A DNA stretch of 11,425 bases from contig MU069658.1 of the NCBI GenBank assembly GCA_002284615.2, forward strand, positions 445,400 to 456,824, written 5' to 3'. This stretch comes from Dunaliella salina. Taxonomy: Eukaryota > Chlorophyta > Chlorophyceae > Chlamydomonadales > Dunaliellaceae. This document shows, piece after piece, positions 1-6,870 of the stretch. The notes below the pieces were generated by a model. That model had not been told where the DNA came from. It searched no databases and saw only the letters and a program-made list of their open reading frames with translations. The position numbers were made by a program, and so were the translations under genes. How positions within the stretch are numbered: the stretch's first letter is position 1; the number at the start of each line of letters is the position of its first letter.

Positions 1-116
1 TCCCCCCCCCCTCGAGGTTGCCTTTCCTTAACTAGCGGCACTTCAAAGACTGCAACCTGCCAGGTTCCACCATTTGTGCAAAGGAATGGAAGGAAAGGAA
101 ACTTTTCTGATGGAAG

Positions 117-430
117 GTGTGTGTAAATCCAAGGCTACAAACCCTTGAAACACCTCCAACCCCTAAAATCCTCCTTCCAAATTTGAATACCTCTGCCAAT
201 GCAACGCAAAAGGCGCAGCAATCTGCTTATTTATATATGAATGCCCCATCCATTGATACATACAATGCGCTCACAAGTTATGCACATCAATGTCTCGGGG
301 AAAAGGCAGAGTTGCATGTGCTCATGCATACATGTCCGCCTTAGACCCAAAAATGGTTTGCAAGCCCACAAGCCCATTTTGAATTGGATAAATGTCATGC
401 AATTGCACATGTTGCACCATGACTAACCTG
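117..430 (+). pseudogene. Possible retroelement fragment upstream of RT, in copy A
   Basis: An open frame of 75 codons (117-344) ends at a TAG. The same frame continues past it with WFASPQAHFELDKCH (about 354-398), which ends in a further stop near 420. A WF-x-S/D-x-E-like patch a little before the RT is common in LINE proteins between the endonuclease and the RT. The block also lies directly upstream, on the same strand, of the clear retroelement tail starting near 478. I therefore infer that it is a remnant of the element's region before the RT, joined to the tail by an internal deletion. No catalytic motif is visible. It could equally be unrelated sequence. Confidence 0.28.
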
Positions 431-477
431 GAATTCCATTTGCCATGAAGAGGTTGCCCTTACAACCCCTGCGGCTC

Positions 478-920
478 ACAACCATGTGCATGGCATAGTT
501 GGTGTTACTGGTACCATTTACAGTGAGTATACAATTACACCCCTTATTCCTGAATCTGGGCCTGACCAAACAAAAAGCCAAATCACTAGCAGCCAAGCTT
601 AGGGACCATGCCATCCAAAGATTAACCACTATCGAAAACACTAGACACGCTCTTTGCTTTCAGGGGGCTTCTGGGAGGGGGTTTGCAGGGCACGCGGCAG
701 CGGAGGACGGGAAAAGGAGAGTCCGATCATCCAGATGCATGGCGAGCAACTTTCCAGATCCCCATCAGATCTGTTTCTGGCTCTCTCCCAGGCTAGCTGT
801 GTCTAATGTAGATCCTGAGGGCCTTCTGGTGAGGCCTCTGGCTTTCCAGTAAGAGGACCTTCCCTAATGCACGCGGCCTTCGGCTTGTACAGACTTTTCT
901 TGTTCTTTTCTTTGCATGGC
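478..920 (+). mobile_element. Retroelement copy A: C-terminal tail and 3' UTR
   Basis: The translated tail begins at GTIYSEYTITPL, slips frame once, and continues as LGLTKQKAKSLAAKLRDHAI and SGRGFAGHAAAEDGKRR. The same peptide signature occurs in copy B (plus strand) and copy C (minus strand). In copies B, C and E the reading frame closes shortly after a conserved PD-x-H. In copy A that stop codon has become CAG (766-768). Non-coding identity with copy B continues through the GGCTAGC and TTCTGGTGAGGCCTCT blocks to a pyrimidine-rich end (about 892-915). This end is probably the authentic 3' terminus, since copies B and C also end in T/C-rich runs. There is no RT or nuclease core, so this is a dead, truncated copy. 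Confidence 0.75.
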
Positions 921-1085
921 ATTCAGGCTGACTTGCAGCCATATACTCAGGCTGACTTCTAGTCATCAGGCCCGCTTTCCATCCACTTTTTGCTCAATCA
1001 ATGCCAATCTCTGCAAGGATGGAAGACTTTGGCAAAGAGCCTAAGCCTGGGACCACCACCCCTCTAAACCCTCAAGATGGACTTC
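921..1085. other. Unassigned spacer after copy A
   Basis: No gene is recognised here. A 12-bp motif, TCAGGCTGACTT, occurs twice about 25 bp apart near 923 and 948. The rest of the stretch is uninterpretable from sequence alone. It may be the upstream part of the RT-like scrap that follows. Confidence 0.3.
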
Positions 1086-1245
1086 CGTACGTGCCAACCT
1101 ATGGCTAACCCCTCCAACTGGACACATGTCAAACTATGGCTCAAGCTCAATATTGCATACTTTGAACACTTGATCAAATTGGTTTTGTGCTGTCAGAAAC
1201 TGTGAAATGTATCCTCATTCCAAAGGGATCAGTTTCCTGGCCATT
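1086..1245 (+). pseudogene. Degenerate reverse-transcriptase scrap, possibly of another lineage
   Basis: One frame reads LWLKLNIAYFEHLIKL (about 1134-1181). A neighbouring frame continues with GFVLSETVKCILIPKGSVSW (about 1181-1240). Joined across one frameshift, this resembles the RT block in which a hydrophobic helix is followed by W-x-x-A-x-x-x-x-IPK and a downstream W, before the RPI motif of many RTs. No downstream RPI or catalytic Asp is visible, because the sequence runs into a purine-rich stretch and then copy B. I infer an old RT fragment. Its fit to the main element's RT cannot be tested here, because that copy is truncated downstream of this block. Confidence 0.35.
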
Positions 1246-1319
1246 GTTTCATAGCGAAGAAAGGAAAAAAAGGTAGACAGATAAAAAAATCTTCGTGAAA
1301 AGGAAAAGGAAAAAAAAGT

Positions 1320-1945
1320 GTCGTGTATTAATGAAGGGAAGGGATCACCTTGATCCTTCCAAGATCCCTCCTCAAGACAGGGACATACATCTTGTTGAAC
1401 TGAAATTCTGTCTTGACACGAACCCCTCAATCACTTTACAGCGTGCAGTGACCCAACATTCTCACACCATAACCAGACTTGAAACCCGCAGCTCAAGAAA
1501 TCCAAACAGGAACAACAAAGTGACTCTACACATCATCTTAATTGGTGCGGCCGGTACCATTTACAATGAGTATACAATTACACCCCTCATACATCTGGGC
1601 CTTACTAAAGAAAAAGCCAAAATATAGCCGACCATGCCATTCAAAGATTAACCACTATCAAAAACACTAGACACGCTCTTTGCACACAGGGGGCTTCTGG
1701 GAGGGGGTTTGCTGGACGCGCGGCGGCGGAGAAAGGGAGAAGAAGAGTCTGAGTGTCCAGGGCATGGCGAGCAACCCTCTAGATCCCCATTAGTCCTGTT
1801 TCTGGCTCTCTCCTAGGCTAGCTGCGTCTAGTGTAGGTTCTGAAGGCCTTCTGGTGAGGCCTCTAGCTCTCCAGTTAGAGGACCTTCCCTTAATGCGCGC
1901 GGCCTTGGCTTGTGTAGACTTTTTCTTATCTTTTTTTCTTAAGGG
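1320..1945 (+). mobile_element. Retroelement copy B: nuclease core, tail and 3' UTR
   Basis: The open frame reaches the diagnostic block LDPSKIPPQDRDIHLVELKF (about 1349-1408) and runs on through RLETRSSRNPNRNNKVTLHI and GTIYNEYTITPL to a stop at 1625. The block holds the E-x-K half of a PD-(D/E)XK nuclease-like site (VELK). The PD half, seen in copies C and E, lies upstream of this copy's truncation point. A deletion removes part of the KSLASKLRDHA segment. The frame then resumes with SGRGFAGRAAAE and ends at NPLDPH plus TAG (1791-1793). The 3' UTR closely matches copy A and ends in a T-rich run at 1919-1941. The copy is 5'-truncated, as is typical of LINE insertions. Confidence 0.8.
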
Positions 1946-2099
1946 AAGGGAGACACATTGACTCAAGCCGAAAGTTCCCTCACATCTTGGTGCTGTGGGG
2001 GAACTAGTTGGCGTGGAACCCTAAGTTCAAACGTTTGTATTCCTGTTTGGAAAGAAAGAGGAAAGAAAAGCTATGCAGGCAGTGAAAGCACTCCCCGCA
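1946..2099. other. Unassigned spacer
   Basis: I see no gene here. The stretch lies between the T-rich end of copy B and a minus-strand tail shard. A CCTGTTTGG motif near 2042 hints that the shard's repeat may extend this far left in decayed form. Confidence 0.3.
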
Positions 2100-2222
2100 T
2101 CAATCCTGTTTGGATTAAGTTTGTTATTCCTGTTTGGATTGGATTTTCTTGAGCTGCGGCATTTGAGCCTTCTTATCAGCACACACCAATAAAGGTGATA
2201 TGCAGAGTCATTGTGCTTTCAA
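2100..2222 (-). repeat. Minus-strand shard of the retroelement tail with a duplicated NPNRNN block
   Basis: On the minus strand this reads TMTLHITFIGVC, then LKCRSSRKSNPNRNNK, then NPNRI again. In copy B the order is RSSRNPNRNN followed by KVTLHIILIG, so here the segment is repeated head to tail. On the plus strand the repeat is recognised by CCTGTTTGGATT at about 2104 and 2126 and by TTCTTGAGCTGCGGCATT at about 2148. The same arrangement recurs at 9290-9410. This shows a tandem duplication of about 85 bp in a subfamily of the element. Confidence 0.6.
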
Positions 2223-2237
2223 TACCACGTGATCATG

Positions 2238-3050
2238 ATAAGCTACTCATCATTCTGACTTGGGATTCCCCACAGACGCTATTGGTGTGGTCAAACACCT
2301 TTACCATCAAGCAAGTACACGAGTCAGACTCCCTACTGGAGAACACACCTCGATTCCTGTAGAAAGGGCAACTATACAAGGGGACAAACTTTATCCCTAC
2401 CTTTTTCTCATCTACATTGAACCTCTCCTCCACTGGCTGCACATTGGTAACCGAAGTTACACAAATGCAGATTGGGCACACCTCATCATCTTTGGTAACA
2501 AAACCAAGGTTACCTGCATCCTGCACAGCAAAGAGAGCACACAATTGCGCAGCAACACAAACATGTCAGAATTTGCCAAACACTTACTAACTGGAAGAAT
2601 TTTGGTGCAAGGCCAACCAGCTCTATTCATGCGCCCAGACGAACTTTTCCACTACCTGGGTGTCTTGATAACCAGGGACCTCAACTGGTCTCACCAGCTG
2701 CAGAGTATCACCCATAAACTTTCTCAGAACAATCATATGCTAGCCCCAAACAAAAATTGCATACATTGTGCATCGCTGTCATACCTAGCATAGTCTGAGC
2801 CTTACCCGTTACACCCTGCTCACAGGCAAATTTGGAACACCGGGACACCTCTGTACTTTCTACCATCAAAAGGAAATTAAGACTATGGTCAAAAGCTTGC
2901 ATCGCCCTCCTTGATGAAGACAAACAGAATTTTGGCCTGGGGTGTACATCCTTGACAGTCGAATGTCACTATAGAAATGCTGTTGCTCTTACCACTAGCC
3001 TAGATGAAGAGTCAAGACACGGCAGAATCACCAACCTTTTATTGTAATAC
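2238..3050 (+). pseudogene. Reverse transcriptase, palm and thumb (broken)
   Basis: This is the RT core of the main element, which copies its RNA into DNA at the target site. The frame begins near HSDLGFPTDAIGVVKHLY and continues with ATIQGDKLYPYLFLIYIEPL, the RT block 4 signature (QGD-x-L-x-P-x-LF) of non-LTR RTs. The catalytic Y/F-A-D-D box should follow; here it reads NADWAHL (2464-2484), so the second Asp is Trp. RT block 7 appears as FHYLGVLITRDLNW. The thumb-like continuation switches frame near 2745, crosses a TGA near 2794, and contains WSKACIALLDEDKQNFGLGC and YRNAVALTTSLDE. Block 3 and the first catalytic Asp are missing through 5' truncation. The segment is non-functional but clearly recognisable. 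Confidence 0.85.
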
Positions 3051-3735
3051 CAAACTTCTCACATACATAACGTAACCAATGGCTTGTTAGGCCCTCGCTG
3101 TCAGACTCCCAAATACCAGTCACATGCTTAAATACAACCTATGTGCGCGACAATACAACAGTATACATGCAAGTGGCTTAAATCTCACATGTCAGGGCCA
3201 ACTCCCCTTCACTGACGCTTTTCAACCTACAGCAAACATGCAATGGACACCAACCTGACTCTCAAGACTGACCGCTTGCATCGTACACCCTCTGATGGAA
3301 GCCGGCATTCCCAATTCTTTTCTATCCTTTCTGATGAGCGCACAGACATATTAGATGTCAAAGCTCTTCATTCATGCCATCATAACATGGAGAAGAAGCA
3401 GACTATTGCTCTCAATAGGCTTGCTTCTCTTGCAAACTGCAATAATCCCAGTCAACCCACTATTGACCACATTTTTACAAACACTGATGCCAACCCAAAC
3501 AAAACTCCAGAACTCAGACAAATAGATTGCACCTCCCTAAACCTACTCACCCAACATACACCCTTAGGATGGTCTTGGACCTCCTGCCGGCCATTCCATC
3601 CAATCAAGACAACCACAGCAATAAACGACTGAACTCAGCCCTGCCAAGCCCTCACCACTTGCAGTCTACTCCAGGAACACAAACCACAAAAAGGCATAAA
3701 CATAAATCCACAAGATTCCTTACTTGAACAAGTAA
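3051..3735 (+). pseudogene. RT C-terminal extension of the main element (broken)
   Basis: Coding sense continues with frame changes and stops. One frame holds SGLNLTCQGQLPFTDAFQPT (about 3172-3231) and MEAGIPNSFLSF. The frame open from 3243 then carries DILDVKALHSCHHNMEKKQT and IALNRLASLANC. A basic amphipathic stretch followed by a helix (KKQTIALNRLASL) fits a helical domain between the RT thumb and the zinc finger. I know no named family for it. Codon sense degrades after about 3500, where overlapping short frames carry mostly Pro/Thr/His-rich sequence. Confidence 0.5.
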
Positions 3736-3966
3736 GGACATGTCCCAGTGAAGAAGGTTTACGCTTGCCCGAGGGCCGCGTGTATTAAGGACATTATTTC
3801 AATGACATGACTCAATGTGACACATGCCAGCGCACATATCACTGGAAATACCTACTCCATCACAACCTCTGCATCCCCTCAGTGCGCATCCAGGCATACC
3901 ATATGTCCACTCCGGACTGCCCTTTGTGTGCTTACCTCACAAATTCTCATAAAAGACAGTGGACTT
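3736..3966 (+). pseudogene. PHD-finger-like zinc-binding segment (broken)
   Basis: The frame reads CPSEEGLRLPEGRVY, an in-frame TAA (3786-3788), GHYFND, then MTQCDTCQRTYHWKYLL and, after about 20 residues, DCPLCAYL. C-D-x-C followed by Y-H-W-K-(C) and a closing C-P-x-C is the second half of a PHD finger, a fold that typically reads histone tails. The cysteine expected after HWK is Tyr (KYLL). Of the first CxxC pair only one Cys remains, so the finger is degenerate here. It lies between the RT extension and the methyltransferase-like region. The following inverted-repeat element cuts it off at 3966, after NSHKRQWT. A RING-type treble clef is an alternative reading. Confidence 0.52.
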
Positions 3967-3990
3967 CGTCGGAAAGTTTTGTTTCTCTGA
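3967..3990 (+). repeat. Left terminal inverted repeat
   Basis: This 24-nt end begins CGTCGGAAAGTTTTG. Read on the opposite strand it matches the right end at 5365-5389 except for C/T at the fourth base and one missing G in the run after GTTTTG. Confidence 0.7.
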
Positions 3991-4195
3991 GCCGGCTCTG
4001 ATTCAGAGGGGTCCCCTCTGATAGGCTCTGATTTTGCCACGAAAGGGGGTCTGGTTCAGACTAATATATTAGTATATATATAACTATATAGCCAGATCCC
4101 CAATCAAACCCTTTTTCATCTGATTAAGACCCTCTGATACGTTGCTAAACAACTCAGAATCAGAGCCTCATCAGACCCCTATGTAGTATGGAAGT

Positions 4196-4268
4196 GGAGA
4201 ATGAGTGTTACAGGGTCCGAACCCCACATCTGATCAAGCATACGCCTTGACCACTGAACCACACATTT
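4196..4268 (-). ncRNA. Degenerate tRNA-like sequence with RNA polymerase III A and B boxes
   Basis: On the minus strand TGGTTCAGTGG (4251-4261) fits the internal A box of tRNA genes, and GGTTCGGACCC (4213-4223) fits the B box (GGTTCGANNCC). They are 27 nt apart, against about 32 in a normal tRNA. Between them, a TTGATCA could be an anticodon loop. Stem pairing is poor: the T-stem is mismatched and the acceptor strands do not pair. This is therefore not a functional tRNA gene. It is better read as a decayed tRNA or the head of a tRNA-derived SINE lying inside the inverted-repeat element. Confidence 0.5.
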
Positions 4269-4522
4269 GTCGCAAAAAAGTGGAATTGAAATTATATACA
4301 AGTGTATCATGCACACAATGAGCTCATTCATAGGCTGTGCATGCGCAAGATAAGCCTCACTCTACAAAAGGCCTTGCAACATGTGTCCTCGCCATCAACA
4401 GTGGCAGGCCTGTACCTAGGTGAAAAAGCACACCACCTTTTGCATCACAGACTTAGCACCCTCTGAATCAGAACCACTTCAGAAGGTAGTTCTGAAACAG
4501 ATGGGTGTTCATCTGATATTTG

Positions 4523-4620
4523 CATGGGAACCTAGATGAATTGGCTTGATTCTGAGAAAATGGACCCTGATTCAGAGTCAGTTCAGACGTTGTGTGAAAA
4601 GGCAGTTGGGGCAAAGTTTT
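4523..4620 (+). repeat. First copy of an internal direct repeat of about 98 bp
   Basis: The block starting at GCATGGGAACCTAGATGAAT and ending in GGCAGTTGGGGCAAAGTTTT is repeated, with substitutions, at 5100-5196. Shared anchors are TTCTGA-x-TCTGAGAA, CTGATTCAGAG-x-CAGTTCAGAC and TTGTGTGAA. The two copies bracket the 157-bp tandem repeat. Confidence 0.65.
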
Positions 4621-4641
4621 GAATCAGATAAATGATACTCA

Positions 4642-5075
4642 GATTCAGACCCTTTTCAGAGCCCTTTTTTGTCTGATTCCAACCAAGACAGATGTCTGAT
4701 TCAGACAAATAGTCAGACCCCTAATCAGACCCCTTTTCTTCTGGTTCAGACCCTCTGATCTCTGGCCATCCCAGACTGCTCGGTCACTGAATATCTCTGA
4801 TTCAGACCCTTCTCAGAGCCCTTTTCGTCTGATTCCAACCAAGACAGGTGTCTGATTCAGACAAATAGCCAGACCCCTAATCAGCCCCCTTTTTCTTTGA
4901 TCCAGACCCTCTGATCCTCAGCCATCCCTGTCTGTTTAGTCACTCAATGTCACTGATTCAGAGCCCTCTTCAAAGCCTTTCTGGTCTGCTCAATTCTCAT
5001 CCAGACCCCCTCCAGAGCAATTTTCCTTCTTTAGGACAGGTGTCCACTTCAGACTTACTCTGATTCAGAGCGCCT
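4642..5075 (+). repeat. Tandem repeat, unit about 157 bp, nearly three copies
   Basis: Units begin at GATTCAGA near 4642, 4799 and 4955. The first two share long exact stretches, for example GTCTGATTCCAACCAAGACA and GACCCCTAATCAG. The third is degenerate but keeps GGACAGGTGTC and the flanking CAGACC motifs. The repeat accounts for much of the CTGATTCAG enrichment. Confidence 0.7.
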
Positions 5076-5099
5076 TCAGAGGGTCTGAATCACAAGGCA

Positions 5100-5196
5100 G
5101 ATGGGAACTTTGATGAATTTTTCTGACTCTGAGAAGTTGAATACTGATTCAGAGGCAGTTCAGACATTGTGTGAATGGGCAGATGGGGCCAAGTTA
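5100..5196 (+). repeat. Second copy of the internal direct repeat
   Basis: This is the partner of 4523-4620, starting GATGGGAACTTTGATGAAT and ending GGCAGATGGGGCCAAGTTAA. The spacing of about 577 bp suggests segmental duplication within the inverted-repeat element. Confidence 0.65.
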
Positions 5197-5364
5197 ATGT
5201 TAGTCTGAATCAGACCAGCTTTATTCTGGTTCAGACCATCATCAGAGGCTCTTAGTGATGCTATACAGCGGCAGTCTCTGAAACAGACCACCTTGCCTCT
5301 GATTCAGAAGCCAATCAGAGGCCCCCTCTGAATCAGACCCTCTTCAGACCAATCAGACCTGGAA

Positions 5365-5389
5365 TCAGAGAAACCAAAACTTTCCAACG
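5365..5389 (-). repeat. Right terminal inverted repeat
   Basis: On the minus strand this 25-nt end begins CGTTGGAAAGTTTTGG and runs to TCTCTGA, the inverted counterpart of 3967-3990. Retroelement coding sequence resumes immediately to its right. Confidence 0.7.
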
Positions 5390-6159
5390 TAGGACAGCAG
5401 AAGAAACAGAAATGGTCAAAGTCACCTGGCATCCCACTTGGGAACCCACTTCTATGCTCCTTGAACATCCGTATTTCAAAGAGCATGCCCACAGGTTTGA
5501 GCAACCTCATACAGACAGCCTTGCTTTTCCATAACGACACACACCAGCTGCTAACGTCACTGTAAACCATTTTACTCGTCAAGGTTTTGAAGGACCATAG
5601 ATTCATCAAACATCCACCGTGGACTGGATCACAACCCAAGGCCACCGAGAGCGCAACAAGGCATACTTTGACCTCGAACCTACTAATCCCCAGACAGACA
5701 TCATACCAACAAATAGAAGTGAAATTTGGCTGCGAAACGTGAATCTCATGATACCTGGCTCCAACAAAGAAGCTGATGAACTCCCAAAATTCCTCTGGCA
5801 ACAACCACTCACGCTGCATGTATATATGACACCAAAGGAAAATGCACAGGGATTGTTACCCCTCACCGCCCGCAAATCCTGCGTCAAGCATACAGTGCGG
5901 CCAGACAAGCTGGACCCCACGCCTCTGTTCAGCCCCCTGTTCAAGATGAAGCAACAGAAATTATGGGCCTCCTACACAGGTACACTTCACACCTTGGAAA
6001 AGGCAATCAGAAAAATAAAGGAATCCAACTTCTTGCGCACACCAATTCACATTCTTAGAGGCCTCATGCGCCATGCGCTGTTACGCAAAAACTTGTGAAC
6101 CCCCTTGACTACGACACCCACTTCAAATCATACTGGAGTTCTTTTGCTCGTGACAGAGT
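5390..6159 (+). pseudogene. Retroelement linker and start of the PCIF1-like region
   Basis: This continues the main element after the inverted-repeat insertion. One frame gives EMVKVTWHPTWEPTSMLLEH. Beyond a few stops, an open frame at 5619-6098 begins near DWITTQGHRERNKAYFDLEP and includes TNPQTDIIPTNRSEIWLRNV. I assign no family to this first part. A frame change near 6095 gives NPLDYDTHFKSYWSSFARDR followed by VLGPK. A segment of the type S/N-P-L-x-Y ... Y-x-S-x-F-x-x-D-x-x-x-G is what PCIF1-type methyltransferases carry upstream of their catalytic NPPF motif. Copy C interrupts it at 6172. The assignment depends on the downstream half at 6871-7440. Confidence 0.5.
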
Positions 6160-6171
6160 TTTGGGGCCAAA

Positions 6172-6870
6172 AGAAAAGAAAAGAAAAGTCCATGCGAGCC
6201 AAAGTCCAGTGCATTAAGAGAATCCCTAGCAAAAGTTAGAGGCCTCACCAGGGGGCCCTCTATTTAAACTAGATAAAACTAGCCTAGGAGAGAGCAAGAG
6301 AAAAAAACTAATGGGGATCCGGAGGATTGCTTGCCATGCCCCTGAGCGCCCGGATTCTCCTTCTTCCATCCTCAGCCGCCTCCGCGTGCCCAGCAAACCC
6401 CCTCCCAGATGCCCTCTGAAAGCAAAGTGCATGTCTAGTGTTAATGACGGTGGATAATCTTTGGATGGCATGGTCCCTGAGCTTGGATGCTAGTGATTTG
6501 GCTTTCTGTTTGGTTAGACCCAAATTTATGAGAGGTGTTATTGTTAGCTCATTGTAAATCGTGCCACCTACACCAATTAAGATTATGTGCAAAGTCACTT
6601 TCTTATTCCTGTTTGGGTTTCTAAAGCTGCGTGTTGTAAGACTGTTTATGATGTGGGAATGTCGAGCCTGCGCACGTTCTGAAGTGATGAAGGGGTTTGT
6701 TCAGGGCAGAATTTAAGTTCAACGAGGTGGATGTCCCTATCTTGTGGGGGGATCTTGGAAGGATCGAGGTGGGCTTGTCTGCCTGGGATAGGGCGCACAA
6801 AGAGAGCATCAGGGCGGCTTTGGTGCCGTGCACTGCACCTGGCAGGTGAGGCAGTGCCAATACTGATATG
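6172..6870 (-). mobile_element. Retroelement copy C, inserted in reverse into the main element
   Basis: On the minus strand the 5' end carries SPARCSARHQSRPDALFVRP, then LDPSKIPPQDRDIHLVELKF. This gives a complete PD-x29-E-x-K pattern (PD at 6808-6813, ELK at 6712-6720). After frameshifts the tail continues as TLHIILIGVGGTIYNELTIT and LGLTKQKAKSLASKLRDHAI, with a stop after NPPDPH (6308-6310). The 3' UTR aligns with copies A and B and ends in a CTTTT repeat (6172-6187 on the plus strand as AAAAG repeats). Candidate target duplications are TTTGGGGCCAAA (6160-6171) and TTTGGAAACAAA (6871-6882), matching at 9 of 12 bases. The copy is 5'-truncated and younger than element E. Confidence 0.8.

Larger units (their letters stand above)
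3967..5389. mobile_element. CTGATTCAG-rich terminal-inverted-repeat element
   Basis: The ends are a 24/25-nt inverted repeat, CGTYGGAAAGTTTTG followed by (G)TTTCTCTGA. Left copy 3967-3990 and right copy 5365-5389 differ by one mismatch and one gap. The element interrupts retroelement coding sequence: NSHKRQWT lies to the left and ETEMVKVTWHPTWEPTSMLL to the right. That supports a discrete insertion. No ORF fits a transposase, so it is non-autonomous. The interior holds at least nine CTGATTCAG and three CTGAATCAG motifs, many CAGACCC and ATCAGAG variants, a near-perfect palindrome at 4003-4021, an AT-rich stretch at 4058-4092 and a tRNA-like insert. Flanking bases are TT (left) and TA (right), so a TA target duplication is possible but not proved. 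Superfamily unknown. Confidence 0.7.

Noticed and set aside
1260..1320. Purine-rich AAGGAAAAGGAAAA stretch as a poly(A) tail of an upstream element
   Set aside because: The matching copies end in T/C-rich sequence on their sense strand, and no element end is recognised here, so it was not assigned.
2233..2544. 103-codon minus-strand ORF
   Set aside because: It is antisense to a clear RT frame with QGD and FLIYIEPL blocks.
4058..4092. AT-rich run with the palindrome CTAATATATTAG as a possible promoter or origin
   Set aside because: It is a single short AT-rich patch within a repeat-built element, with no gene start beside it.
4196..4268. Functional tRNA gene
   Set aside because: The T-stem and acceptor strands do not pair and the A-to-B spacing is short. 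Only the promoter boxes are preserved.
3967..5389. CRISPR-like array from the recurring CTGATTCAG motif
   Set aside because: The motifs occur in both orientations with irregular spacing and degenerate copies. Introns and retroelements show a eukaryotic genome.
5304..5944. Long minus-strand ORFs of 171 and 112 codons
   Set aside because: They are shadows. They cross the right inverted repeat and overlap the plus-strand retroelement frame at 5619-6098, which fits the element better.
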